Counted from the first letter of the stretch, positions 9,259 to 18,203 are shown. The stretch is 64,000 nucleotides of DNA from Photobacterium toruni (GCF_024529955.1 NZ_AP024855.1:310001-374000), one strand, 5' to 3'. Notes: a model not told the origin generated them from the letters alone. Numbers and translations: made by a program.

Positions 9259-9464
9259 AGTCATTTCCTTATGATAAATATTTACATACAACTTATGTTC
9301 AATTTAAGTCTGATTACCGCCAATATCTTATATTTTTACCGCATCGATAATCACAAAAAAGTATATAAACTTGATGGCATATTATTATATGCTAATTGAC
9401 AATTAGTATATTAAACAAAGATTGATCTGTGATTTATTCCACAAAATCATGCATAGATTAATAA

Positions 9465-10493
9465 TTACCAAACGAAATCAGCAATACGTTCATCAGCAAT
9501 GTAATAAACAATATCACCCGTTTTAAGTATCGTTGCTAAACTTGGGTTAATTTCACAAGCTTTATCATGTTGATGTACCGCAATAATGATCGCTTCATGC
9601 CGTTTCTTAAACGTATAATAAATTGATTCCAATGTCATATTATCAACATTTTCAGGTACTTTAATCGAATATTGTGTTTGCCCTTTATGTGCACTCACCA
9701 ACTCTGAATGAATAAAACTTGATCCCTTATCGATAACGGATTTAGCCACTAACTCTGTTGACAATGATGAAATACATTCTGAATTAGGACAGTATTTATG
9801 TAACAAATCACGCTTAATTGAATCATCAAAATGAGCAACCAAATGTGCATCACTATTTTGCTCTGCAATAAATAAGCTTACCGTTAATGTTGCATCATCT
9901 AAATCGGTATCAACGATCACAGCACTTGCCATTGAAAGACTCGCCCGTTCCATTTCTATCGCATCAGTAAATGAGTTAACTCGAACAAAATGAATATCGG
10001 TATCAAATGGTGATTCTTCATACTCACACGACACCACTACAATTTCACGTCGTCCTTGCTCTTCTCTTCTTAACATCTCTAACAAATGCGGCGTACGACG
10101 ACTATTAATACCAATAACAATAATATGATTTTTTAAATTCAAATGTTGTTTCCCTCTTCGATTCGCACGCCAAAAATCAGTAAAAAATACCGCAATTTTA
10201 CCAATCGATAATGCAAATAAACCCACACCACATGGAATAATAAATAAAGCACTAAAGAGCTGTCCGTGTGTTGTTATTGGGCTTAAATCACCATAACCAA
10301 CAGTACTGCTCGTCGTTACTATATAGTAAATAAAACTTACAACGTTATCGGTTAGATGAGGCTCATTGGCAAGAACCAGACCTACCCAACTTGATATCAC
10401 ATATCCGCCTATCAGTAATATCAACGTATACCTATTAATTGCCATAAAATGCTTATTAATGACTTGTTTTATGACTTTTAATAGTGCATGCAT
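9465..10493 (-). CDS. Potassium channel family protein with RCK/TrkA-N domain (Kch-like)
   Basis: The 342-residue protein has an inner helix (about residues 20-40), a pore loop with the potassium filter signature TVGYGD near residues 65-70, and a second helix (about 80-105). This is a two-helix pore. It is followed by a TrkA-N/RCK Rossmann domain starting HIIVIGINSRRTPHLLEML and a C-terminal TrkA-C-like region. The channel would sit in the inner membrane as a tetramer with a ligand-gating ring in the cytoplasm. The filter and pore helix look intact. AAGGAAAG precedes ATG 10493. The ligand is unknown: the Rossmann motif GINSRR lacks the full GxGxxG pattern, so nucleotide specificity is doubtful. 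Confidence 0.85.
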   Translation of the reverse strand: MHALLKVIKQVINKHFMAINRYTLILLIGGYVISSWVGLVLANEPHLTDNVVSFIYYIVTTSSTVGYGDLSPITTHGQLFSALFIIPCGVGLFALSIGKIAVFFTDFWRANRRGKQHLNLKNHIIVIGINSRRTPHLLEMLRREEQGRREIVVVSCEYEESPFDTDIHFVRVNSFTDAIEMERASLSMASAVIVDTDLDDATLTVSLFIAEQNSDAHLVAHFDDSIKRDLLHKYCPNSECISSLSTELVAKSVIDKGSSFIHSELVSAHKGQTQYSIKVPENVDNMTLESIYYTFKKRHEAIIIAVHQHDKACEINPSLATILKTGDIVYYIADERIADFVW

Positions 10494-10791
10494 ATACTTT
10501 CCTTTTGATTTACATTATATCAACAGTTTAACCAATCCTCACAATCTTGTATGTATTATCAGCAAAATAATGCTAACTGAATCTAAAAATATTTTTTGAT
10601 TAAATTTAGATTTCCGTGTGTCATTTTTAATATATAAGTAACTTACCTCGATATTATGAATTAATTTCTAAGTTATTATCATTTTTAATTAATAAACAAT
10701 ACTCTTTGATATAACCATAATAAAAAAGAGCAGTGGAATTATAATAACTCATATGATATCTTTATTTTAAACACAATCATAAATATTAATC
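10494..10791. other. A+T-rich gap between the channel gene and accessory genes
   Basis: This gap of nearly 300 bases holds the channel promoter on the minus strand. I see no RNA gene, inverted repeat or ORF that I would support. It marks the left edge of the accessory region. Confidence 0.3.
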
Positions 10792-11091
10792 ATGTACTTT
10801 ATAGTTAAAAATTTAAATAATACATCAGATATTGAAATTAAATTTATAGTTAATAATGATAACTTTATCGGTTTATCTGCGATTGAACGTTATAATTGTA
10901 TTCGTTTAATATTGGCTATTTTTGAATCTGCTACAGAGGTGATAAATGATATTATATTTGATGAGGTTTCATTATTTATAAATAAAGATAATACTATATA
11001 TCAGATAACATATACAAAGAAGAAAAATAAATTGCATTATCATACTAGCAATAGTACGGAATACCCCTCTTTATATAAGTTTATAAGATAA
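10792..11091 (+). CDS. Hypothetical protein, 99 residues
   Basis: An open frame with strongly A+T-rich codon use encodes a protein with no membrane segment or known motif. Alternating hydrophobic and charged runs (IEIKFIVNNDNFIGL, NCIRLILAIFESATEVINDI, EVSLFINKDNTIYQITYTKK) suggest a small alpha/beta fold. There is no good ribosome site before ATG 10792. A strong terminator begins at its stop codon, which supports a real transcription unit. The composition resembles the nearby transferred DNA more than the core genes. Confidence 0.5.
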   Translation: MYFIVKNLNNTSDIEIKFIVNNDNFIGLSAIERYNCIRLILAIFESATEVINDIIFDEVSLFINKDNTIYQITYTKKKNKLHYHTSNSTEYPSLYKFIR

Positions 11092-11136
11092 AAAAGCATG
11101 CCGATAATCATGATTAATTATCGGTATGCTTTTATT
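11091..11136. terminator. Bidirectional rho-independent terminator
   Basis: AAAAAGCATGCCGATAAT pairs with ATTATCGGTATGCTTTT with one mismatch and a T-rich tail. It separates two convergent small genes. Confidence 0.85.
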
Positions 11137-11153
11137 TTTAACTATCTAAAATG

Positions 11154-11441
11154 CTATTCATATACCTTGATCTTTTCAGGGTAATAATATTCTCTATTTT
11201 TATCATAACCCTGACAATCAGAGCAAATAGATATCGTTCTAAAAGATAATTTATTACAGATAACACACTGTATTATCTGGTTTTTACAATTCCAATACAC
11301 ATCATCATCAGCCGTTGTTGTACCAAACTGCTCAACGGACGATAATATGTGGCGATCCGTTGTTTTCAAGCACTCATTACACATTATTTGATGCTTGTTT
11401 TTATTACACATTATAACATTAGTATCATATATTATATTCAT
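11154..11441 (-). CDS. Small cysteine-rich protein, possible zinc ribbons
   Basis: The 95-residue protein has cysteine pairs that look like metal sites. C12 precedes MCNEC at about residues 20-24, and a second group comprises CKNQIIQCVIC and ICSDC. Two treble-clef or zinc-ribbon knuckles would fit, perhaps for DNA or protein contact. I recognise no family. It ends at the shared terminator, and its composition is A+T-rich like other accessory genes here. It lies just downstream, on the same strand, of the ridA-like relic. Confidence 0.5.
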   Translation of the reverse strand: MNIIYDTNVIMCNKNKHQIMCNECLKTTDRHILSSVEQFGTTTADDDVYWNCKNQIIQCVICNKLSFRTISICSDCQGYDKNREYYYPEKIKVYE

Positions 11442-11509
11442 CTTTATATACTCTTGATACTTGCTTGTTTTATTGCTTTATGACTCACATAAATAGGTAT
11501 TTTTACATT

Positions 11510-11856
11510 TTATTGCTTATCTAACCATCTTAGAATGGTTGAATGTGCAATTTTTATATTTACATTCGTACTTAGCCATCGCTGCAATTCAGCTACATCA
11601 ATGTCTAGCATATTTCTAAGCTGAATATTTACCTTTACAATATCATCTATCACATGATCAATACTTTCAATAATCGCTTTAATGTTATTAAGACATTGCT
11701 TTGTTTGTGCTTGTATATAACCATTAACGTTTTAGGATCTAATGGTAATTGCCCTGAAATATGATTGTAATGAGAAAATGCAACACTTTGCGTTGAGACT
11801 AAATTATTCGGTGCATTTTTTGTGTTTCGTGAATTTTTTATAATATTATTTACCAT
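11510..11856 (-). pseudogene. Broken ridA-like gene, 3' end replaced by helix-turn-helix-like sequence
   Basis: Starting at ATG 11856, the first frame reads HYNHISGQLPLDPKT, matching the RidA (Rid/YjgF, enamine/imine deaminase) signature. A one-base frameshift near 11725 then moves to a frame reading YIQAQTKQCLNNIKAIIES and IDDIVKVNIQLRNM, again RidA-like. Past this point the RidA match stops, and ELQRWLSTNVNIKIAHSTILRWLDKQ resembles the helix-turn-helix of IS630-type transposases, ending at TAA 11510-11512. A normal Rid protein has about 125 residues; here about 80 are recognisable. The hybrid suggests a deletion that joined two unrelated genes, followed by frameshift decay. The IS630 match is weaker than the RidA match. 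Confidence 0.6.
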
Positions 11857-11968
11857 ATTATATTTATCCTAAAATAGTTTATGTATTATTATTTATTTTC
11901 AATTATTTTATAAGATAAATAGGAAAAGTAGAGTATATAAAGTCAATATTTCCATTGCTCACTTTTAT

Positions 11969-12355
11969 TTAAAATAACATGTAGTTTTGAGCTAATGGTA
12001 ATTCATGCATTGGTTCACATTCTAAGAGTTCATCATTTACCCATACACTAAATGTTTTAGGATCCACTTTAATTTCAGGCGTGCAATGGTTATGGATCAT
12101 ATCTTGTTTTGATATATTTCGAGTATTCTTAATACCACTAATCATTTTTTGTAACTGTAACTTTTCAGGAAGACCCGCATCAATCGCAGCTTGAGACATA
12201 AAAGTAATTGATGTCTTCATTTTTGCTTTTCCGTAAGCGGCATCCATTGGACGATAATGAACCGGTTGTGGTGTAGGTAACGCACCATTAGGATCTCCTA
12301 TTTCAGCCATTACCACCATACTGAGGTGGACAAATAAAGTGAACATGCGTATCAA
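11969..12355 (-). pseudogene. ureC: Urease alpha subunit (ureC) relic with large internal deletion
   Basis: Reading from 12355, the frame VDTHVHFICPPQ matches the urease alpha nickel-site region (around residues 130-145 of a roughly 567-residue enzyme). The sequence then jumps, in another frame, to MAEIGDPNGALPTPQPVHYR and continues through MIHNHCTPEIKVDPKTFSVW to ELPLAQNYMLF, the true urease alpha C terminus. About 300 residues with most of the active site are gone. The 5' side ends exactly at the inverted repeat of an insertion element at 12357. No other urease subunit or accessory gene is visible nearby. This is a dead remnant of a urease locus. Confidence 0.85.
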
Positions 12356-12388
12356 CTGAAGTGGTCAAGTAAAATTGGCCACTTCAAG

Positions 12389-12674
12389 GTATTATTCATG
12401 GTTCATTACCAAAAAATGGTAAATATCTTCACCAATATGAAGCTGCATTTTATTGGGTCGATACCATGATTGGTAACGTTAAAAATTCGATAAAAGGGAC
12501 ATATCACGCAATTAGAGAAAAGCATATTCCTCGTTATCTTGGTGAATTCTATTTTCGATTTAATTATCGATTTCGAGTTGAAGATATATTCAATACGCTA
12601 ATTAAATGTGGTGCAAAATCACCACCGATGCCAGAGAAATTATTAACGTTGGCTGAGTCTCGGTGGTAATCAGG
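12389..12674 (+). mobile_element. Truncated IS1595-family element (3' end only)
   Basis: This segment matches the last 93 or so codons and the right terminal repeat (GTGGTAATCAGG) of the three full IS copies at 46889, 53456 and 61021. Its reading frame ends LTLAESRW followed by TAA. It has diverged a little: tyrosine replaces glutamate in the GKELHQ segment, and FYFRF replaces FCFRF. The 5' two-thirds, including the zinc ribbon and first catalytic residues, are missing, so it cannot move by itself. Confidence 0.9.
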
Positions 12675-12856
12675 TTGTGATATATCATATTCTTCCTCCG
12701 TTTTTATCTCGTCTTATTATTTATTACAACTTAGAGCAACCCAAGTCAACCGCAGCCCCAGCCATTACCAAAACCAATTGCAGTACCAAGTGCAGCACAC
12801 CTACATCTTGTCTTGTCTTGTCTTGTAATATTGACCACTAGACTGCCAATCGTTTC
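12675..12856. other. Decayed sequence between IS remnants
   Basis: No intact ORF is present here. The stretch contains a short pentanucleotide repeat and fragments of insertion-element sequence. Confidence 0.35.
12806..12825 (+). repeat. Four tandem TCTTG units
   Basis: Four perfect copies of TCTTG lie in a row. Pentamer runs can be phase-variable inside genes, but here no ORF spans them. Confidence 0.8.
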
Positions 12857-12907
12857 CTTGACCACTTCATATCCTCAAATATCAATGTCGTGAATAAATA
12901 ATTGGGA

Positions 12908-13035
12908 GAATTTAAATACGTTTTTCAGATATCCAAGGGTATCAGAAAAGCAATTTATACAACGAACGCTATAAGTCACTGAATCGTGTTATTCATAAAG
13001 CGATTAAAAACAGAAAAGTATCTCCAAAGTCAAAT
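12908..13035 (+). pseudogene. IS256-family transposase fragment
   Basis: The frame from 12908 reads GIRKAIYTTNAI, then after a one-base deletion SLNRVIHKAIKNRKV. Together these match the conserved IYTTNxIESLNxxIRKxxKxRxxFP block near the C terminus of Mutator-type IS256 transposases. Only about 43 codons remain. It lies directly downstream of the acetyltransferase gene that ends the biosynthetic cluster and marks its left border. Confidence 0.75.
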
Positions 13036-13038
13036 TCA

Positions 13039-13680
13039 CTATTGGATCAATAAACGCTTAATTATACAAGGATTCCCCACTGCTACACAGTCATCAGGAA
13101 TATCTTTACTTACTACACTACCTGCACCAATTACAGCTCTTTTACCTATAGAAACACCTGGTAATACTATAACGCCATAACCTAACCATGCATCATCCCC
13201 AATATAAACAGGTGATATTTTTAATCGTTCCCATTCATCAGAATTCCCCCGTCGTTCAATTGCATGTCCACTACAATCCATAATAACTACATTAGGACCA
13301 AAGATAACTCTGTCACCAATATCGACTAAATTATATGAACAAATAGATGTTCCTTGGAGAACGCAATTTTTCCCTATTCTAATTCGACCAAACGTTTCAT
13401 CTCTTAATGCAACACATGTCAATTTAGTTGGACCAGAAGGAAAAGCTGGAAGCTCTGTTGATTCAATATAACAACCAGAATCAATATCTATTGTATTAGT
13501 TTTGATATCTAAATTTGATATCACACCAGAGCCATTTACTTGTGTCATCGTAATAGATGGACAACCTGAAAAACTAACCCAAAAGTTAGCGTTAAAATAT
13601 TGAGTATATCGTTCCATCACTTGTATATCTGTTAATTTTGAATCGTTTTTTGAACACAGTATTCTCTTTGAGATATACAT
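13039..13680 (-). CDS. Hexapeptide-repeat acyltransferase (left-handed beta-helix)
   Basis: The 213-residue protein has an N-terminal region without recognised motifs (1-75) and then hexapeptide repeats such as IRIGKNCVLQG, VDIGDRVIFGPNVVIMD, VYIGDDAWLGYGVIVLPGVSIGKRAVIGAGSVVSKDIPDDCVAVGNPC. The end is the classic acetyl-CoA-dependent sugar/maltose O-acetyltransferase pattern (trimeric, cytoplasmic). It starts 4 nt after the exporter gene stop, so it is the last gene of the bacteriocin-like operon. A role in acetylating the peptide or its attached sugar is an inference. WxGxGxxxLPG and GAGSVV look intact. Confidence 0.82.
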   Translation of the reverse strand: MYISKRILCSKNDSKLTDIQVMERYTQYFNANFWVSFSGCPSITMTQVNGSGVISNLDIKTNTIDIDSGCYIESTELPAFPSGPTKLTCVALRDETFGRIRIGKNCVLQGTSICSYNLVDIGDRVIFGPNVVIMDCSGHAIERRGNSDEWERLKISPVYIGDDAWLGYGVIVLPGVSIGKRAVIGAGSVVSKDIPDDCVAVGNPCIIKRLLIQ

Positions 13681-13684
13681 AAAA

Positions 13685-15817
13685 TCACTCCACTCTAAAT
13701 GTATTTGGTACTTCCTTTATTAAACCATCATGTAATAAAAATACTCTATCAGCAGATGCAATAGTTTCGGGTCGGTGAGCAATCATAATAATAGGGATCC
13801 CTATATCCCTGAAAGTCTGACAAACAAGTGATTCTGTATAAATATCTAAACTACTTGTTGCTTCATCTAATATCAATAATTCTGGTTTTTTATATAATGC
13901 TCGGGCAATGAGTATTCTTTGTTTTTGACCTCCAGATAAACTCGCCCCCATTTCGCCAATTAAAGTATGATATCCCATATTCAATCGTTCAATATCATCA
14001 TGTACACCTGCTTTTCGAGCGCATTCAACTAACCATTCCTCATCTAATTCCGAACCAAAAAAAGTAATATTTTCAATTATTGAACCGCTAAATAATTGAT
14101 CATCTTGAAGTACAGCACCAATACGCCCTCGGATCTCTTTTATTGATAAATTGGAATTTCCAAAAAAACGGATACAACCTTTTGTCGGTTTATAAATACC
14201 AAGTAATAATTTAGATATTGTCGATTTTCCACATCCAGAGGAGCCAATCAAAGCAACGATCTCCCCACGCTTTACGTTAAATGAAGCGTTATTCAATAAA
14301 AGTGGTTCATTTATGCCATAAGAAAATGAAACGTCACAAAAATCAATCAAATTAATATCATTACCGTCTGGTTTATATTGAGTTGATGCAATTATATAAT
14401 CATTGTTTACTTCTTTCTGATTAAAAACGATATCTGCCAGTCTCTCGTTATAAACAGAAAGCATTTTATATTCAAAATATTTATCTATTAATGAACTAAT
14501 ACTTCCTGAAAAACGTCCTTGATATGATAGAAAAGCAACAAGCATCCCAATTGTAAATTGTCCGCTTAGAACCAAATTTGCACCAAACCAAAGCACTGCT
14601 GCTGAAACTAAACTAATAATAGTGATATTTATCGTGTTATATATCATCCCTAACTTTAATTCATATAACTGTGCATTTCGTCTATTAATATTTAAATTTT
14701 TCCATGCTGATTCTCGCCATGGTAATGTTCCATTAACTCGAAGACTTAATACTCCACGTACTGTTTCTATAAAGTAACTTTCTTCTTTAGTATTGGCTTC
14801 CCACGTATTTTCTTCTGCTCTTTTAAATGTACCAAACCATGCAAAACGTAATATCACATAAATACCAGCAGCAATAATCGCTATCACCGAAAGTAATGGA
14901 CTATATAAAAACATCACTGTTAATGTGCCTACAACCAAAACAACATCAAGCAATGCTTGAATGAGACTGGTTGTTAACGTATGTTGAATAACATTCACAG
15001 CTGAAAATTTTGCACTAATACTACCAATATCACGTTTTTCAAACCAATCTATCGGTAAACGAAATAGATGATGAAAAACATTCGCTGTCCATTGCATATT
15101 AAAATTAACTGACAGTGTTATCGCTGCCCACTCCTTCGCTAAACTTATTAATGTTTGAGTTGCTGTAATAAGAAGTATAGCGAGTATAATCAATACCAAT
15201 AAATTTTCATCGTAACCGACTAAGACCTCATCAATGACGATTTGATTTAGCATTGGAAGTAATAGAGAAAGAACTTCTAACACTAAAGCAAATCCAAAAA
15301 TCTTTATTAATGAAGATTTTAAACCTACTGTTTTACCAATAAGCTCGAATAGTTTTATTTTTTCTTTTTCATCTATTTTTTTAAACTCATGTGTAGGTGT
15401 TAACTCAAGAGCAATACCAGTAAAATGCTTGTTCACATCAGCAAGCGTTAAATTAACAACACCATTTGCAGGATCATGAATAACAACTTTATTTCCTTTT
15501 ACGGATTTAAGAACAACAAAATGATTTAAATTCCAGTGCAAAATACAAGGTGTACTCAACTGACACAATTCATCTAAATCAAGTCTCACCGCTCTACCTG
15601 AAAGTTTTAAAAGCTCAGCACACTCAATAAGACGAGTAAATGACATTCCATGCTGTGTAATACCAAACTTTGATCTCAAATGCCTTAAACTTATTTTATG
15701 ACCATGCCAATCAGCGATCATTGCTAGACAAGCAACACCACATTCTGCACTTTCAGTTTGGCGCACTAAAGAAAGTTTATCTCCCCATCCCCAATCCAAT
15801 TCATTTCTTATTTCCAT
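13685..15817 (-). CDS. Peptidase-containing ABC transporter (C39 peptidase, bacteriocin exporter)
   Basis: The 710-residue protein has three domains. Residues 1-140 are a C39 cysteine peptidase with Cys26 (TESAECGVACLAM), His99 (LHWNLNHFVVL) and Asp115 (IHDPANG), all present. Residues 160-450 hold a six-helix ABC transmembrane domain. Residues 490-710 are the ATPase with Walker A GSSGCGKS, signature LSGGQKQR and Walker B LLILDEATSSLD. This is the CvaB/LagD type, which cuts leaders after a double glycine and exports the core peptide across the inner membrane. The precursor at 18817 has a matching leader. The gene lies 3 nt from the HlyD gene and 4 nt from the acetyltransferase gene. Family and function are confident; the cargo is inferred from context. 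Confidence 0.93.
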   Translation of the reverse strand: MEIRNELDWGWGDKLSLVRQTESAECGVACLAMIADWHGHKISLRHLRSKFGITQHGMSFTRLIECAELLKLSGRAVRLDLDELCQLSTPCILHWNLNHFVVLKSVKGNKVVIHDPANGVVNLTLADVNKHFTGIALELTPTHEFKKIDEKEKIKLFELIGKTVGLKSSLIKIFGFALVLEVLSLLLPMLNQIVIDEVLVGYDENLLVLIILAILLITATQTLISLAKEWAAITLSVNFNMQWTANVFHHLFRLPIDWFEKRDIGSISAKFSAVNVIQHTLTTSLIQALLDVVLVVGTLTVMFLYSPLLSVIAIIAAGIYVILRFAWFGTFKRAEENTWEANTKEESYFIETVRGVLSLRVNGTLPWRESAWKNLNINRRNAQLYELKLGMIYNTINITIISLVSAAVLWFGANLVLSGQFTIGMLVAFLSYQGRFSGSISSLIDKYFEYKMLSVYNERLADIVFNQKEVNNDYIIASTQYKPDGNDINLIDFCDVSFSYGINEPLLLNNASFNVKRGEIVALIGSSGCGKSTISKLLLGIYKPTKGCIRFFGNSNLSIKEIRGRIGAVLQDDQLFSGSIIENITFFGSELDEEWLVECARKAGVHDDIERLNMGYHTLIGEMGASLSGGQKQRILIARALYKKPELLILDEATSSLDIYTESLVCQTFRDIGIPIIMIAHRPETIASADRVFLLHDGLIKEVPNTFRVE

Positions 15818-15820
15818 GAA

Positions 15821-17095
15821 CTAAACTTTCCCTTTGATTGTATATAATGGTTCAAGCATCCATTCGTATATTTTACGAGTATCAAGTTCAACATCAGCGA
15901 TAACTGTCATACCGGAAACAAAACGTTCTTCACGCCCATAAACCGTTATTGTTGGCTTCAATAGCTCAACCCTTACTTGATATAATCCTCCAACTTCAGT
16001 GTTATTTACCAAACCGTAATTTGAAATCATATCGGCTGCAATTGCTGATTTAGATATACTAGTAATAATCCCTGCCTGTACTCCAAATTTTTCATAAGGA
16101 AATGCATCAAATCTCAATCTAACTTTCTGTCCGACCTTTATAAAGCCAATACTTCGACTTGGGGCATACAGTTCGACAAATGCTTTTTCACTGTCAGGCG
16201 AAATAACTAATAAAGTCTGACTATTACTCACAGAATGTCCCTCAACTGCAAGTATTGAGGCTATTACGCCTTTAATAGGAGAAAGAACTTGACTATCACT
16301 CTGATATATAAATTCCACTTTATTTTGTGTAATAACCTCAAGTTGCTTATCAATATCTTTCAATATAATACTCAAGTTAATATCAGTACTTTTAAGCGTA
16401 AATAGGAGCTTTTCTTTTTCTCTTATTAATTTTTGAAGATTTAATTTATGAATTTGTACTTGGGACTCTTTAGAAAACAATTCAAGTTGTTTTTTTTGAT
16501 GCTCAACTTCTGATATAAATTTATTATTAAATAATGGCTTTTGTTTATTAAATAACGACCGAGTAAGCTCCAGTTCACTATTTGAAAGTTTTAATACATT
16601 GTGTAAAATATTAGCTTCATCATCTAATCTATTAATATCGTCAGTCAACGCTTCTCGCTCAAAATCTGCCTTTTGTATTTCTTGTTTCTTACGTTCAAAT
16701 AAAATTCTATATTGATTTTCAATAGATACTAATATGCGTTTTTTGACACCAACACCAGTATCATCAAAGCGCTCTGTTTTTATTTCATAAAGAGGTGTCA
16801 TACTTTCAACACGTTCCCCTTCTTTGACAAATAATTGTTCTACAAAGCCGGAATCATTAGCTTGAACTTTAACCATGCCACCTAGAGGACTAACAATACC
16901 GATTAACGTTTCTCGCCTTGCATATTCGGCAAAAGAAATAAAAATAACGACAGCTATCAATACCAATATTGATAGCACAAGATAAATATTTTGATTAAAA
17001 GAAGTATTAAGTAATATACGTCCTTCATTACTTATTTTTTGTGCTTCAAAATATTCTGGTCGATAAAGATTTTTTCCTCGTGCAACCATACCCAT
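15821..17095 (-). CDS. HlyD-family periplasmic adaptor (CvaA/MchE type)
   Basis: The 424-residue protein has one N-terminal transmembrane helix (about residues 34-55), a lipoyl-type half-motif (VKVQANDSGFVEQLFVKEGERV around 80-100), a long coiled-coil hairpin (about 120-260), a second lipoyl half (LSPIKGVIASILAVEGHSVS) and a beta-barrel domain before the membrane-proximal tail. It would link the inner-membrane C39 exporter to a TolC-type outer-membrane channel, which is not encoded in this window. It is translationally linked to its neighbours with gaps of 3-6 nt. Family assignment is strong; membership in the bacteriocin export complex follows from operon position. Confidence 0.9.
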   Translation of the reverse strand: MGMVARGKNLYRPEYFEAQKISNEGRILLNTSFNQNIYLVLSILVLIAVVIFISFAEYARRETLIGIVSPLGGMVKVQANDSGFVEQLFVKEGERVESMTPLYEIKTERFDDTGVGVKKRILVSIENQYRILFERKKQEIQKADFEREALTDDINRLDDEANILHNVLKLSNSELELTRSLFNKQKPLFNNKFISEVEHQKKQLELFSKESQVQIHKLNLQKLIREKEKLLFTLKSTDINLSIILKDIDKQLEVITQNKVEFIYQSDSQVLSPIKGVIASILAVEGHSVSNSQTLLVISPDSEKAFVELYAPSRSIGFIKVGQKVRLRFDAFPYEKFGVQAGIITSISKSAIAADMISNYGLVNNTEVGGLYQVRVELLKPTITVYGREERFVSGMTVIADVELDTRKIYEWMLEPLYTIKGKV

Positions 17096-17101
17096 TATCT
17101 C

Positions 17102-18094
17102 TTAAATAATTTGAATCACATCAATAGTATTACCTAATGGTTCAACTAATCGCTTATTAATTTTAGTTGAAGAAAGATCAGCGCCACATTGACAAATTTT
17201 TGTATGACAACGAATAGGTTTAGTAGGTAAAGTAATATTTTCATTATAAATAGAACCTATTGCACCATCCTGCATACACCATGCACGGTATATCTCACCA
17301 GCAAAGGTTATTACTATACTTTCAACACCGGCGTAACAATCCCAACCAATAAAATTTACTTGGTCATTAATGAGCAAATCAAAAGTTGATTGCGTCTCTT
17401 TTGAGCCATCTAGATATTTAATTTCGAGAAAAGATCTCGGCTCTGGAAGATTCTTTTCGTCTGGCCAGCCTTTGAAGCTTTGCATCAATGACTCTTGCTT
17501 ATCAGTATAATTGTATTTTTTTGTAATACCACCGTGACCAAAACCTTCAAATAGAGGTTGTAGTGCAATTGAACATTTAACCTGTTCTTTTAAACTTTCA
17601 GCAAACAAATAACAATCATTAAACTTTTGAGGATCCATCATCACATTGACATGCAATCGAGTATTTTTCGATTTTTCTAATATTTTGGCCACTTTCAAAA
17701 AATGAACCTCATCTTTGATGTCATTAACATGGTAACTAAGGCTTACGCCATTTAGATATTCAGCATTCTCTCGCCACCATAACAAAGACTTTGAACCATT
17801 TGAAACAATACAAACTACACCATTTTTTTCATTAATAAACTTAATAAGATCACTGAAGTATCTAAGAATAGTTACCTCTCCACCTCCAAATTCAAAATAA
17901 GGAATTAAACTAAGTTTTTTAGAATGAGACATTATATTTTCAACAAAATTAACCACGACATCATACGATGGCGCTTTAATTGACCCACTATTTAAGTCTG
18001 GATGACAATAGCTGCATTTATAGTTACAATTATTAATTAAAGCCCAATTCACAGAGAAATAGTTACACTTATTTTTTAGACTAAAAATTCTCAT
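17102..18094 (-). CDS. Radical SAM peptide-modification enzyme, candidate
   Basis: The 330-residue protein has the radical SAM cluster motif CNYKCSYC (C23, C27, C30), a GGE-type SAM-binding segment (EFGGGEVT near residue 70) and a C-terminal cysteine-rich region (GWDCYAG, RAWCMQDG, CHTKICQCGAD), which suggests a SPASM-like auxiliary cluster. Such enzymes make radical changes to ribosomal peptides or sugars. It heads the export operon, 7 nt before the HlyD gene, and the precursor gene lies about 440 bp upstream. The auxiliary cysteines are fewer and more widely spaced than in classic SPASM proteins. Its product (epimer, cross-link or other) cannot be told, especially as the precursor core lacks cysteine. 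Confidence 0.82.
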   Translation of the reverse strand: MRIFSLKNKCNYFSVNWALINNCNYKCSYCHPDLNSGSIKAPSYDVVVNFVENIMSHSKKLSLIPYFEFGGGEVTILRYFSDLIKFINEKNGVVCIVSNGSKSLLWWRENAEYLNGVSLSYHVNDIKDEVHFLKVAKILEKSKNTRLHVNVMMDPQKFNDCYLFAESLKEQVKCSIALQPLFEGFGHGGITKKYNYTDKQESLMQSFKGWPDEKNLPEPRSFLEIKYLDGSKETQSTFDLLINDQVNFIGWDCYAGVESIVITFAGEIYRAWCMQDGAIGSIYNENITLPTKPIRCHTKICQCGADLSSTKINKRLVEPLGNTIDVIQII

Positions 18095-18203
18095 GTGTAC
18101 ACCATTATATAACTAAAATAAAAACACCATAAAAGACATACACACTAATATGATGATTATAGTATTATTACACATTTTACAATATTCATTATTAATATCC
18201 TAT

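Larger units (their letters stand above)
12357..12869. mobile_element. Insertion-element remnant bounded by 13-bp inverted repeats
   Basis: TGAAGTGGTCAAG at 12357-12369 recurs as its reverse complement at 12857-12869. The next ten bases are partly matched too (AAAATTGGC versus AAACGATTGGC). The left repeat abuts ureC coding sequence, so the parent element once inserted there. The interior now holds a truncated IS1595 copy and decayed sequence with no transposase of the parent element left. The repeat style suggests an IS3-like element, but the family cannot be proved. Confidence 0.55.

Noticed and set aside
12466..12669. A 67-codon frame as a separate gene
   Set aside because: It is the end of a truncated IS1595 transposase, identical in most residues to the full copies.
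12806..12825. The TCTTG repeat as a phase-variable switch
   Set aside because: It lies in decayed IS sequence with no open frame across it.
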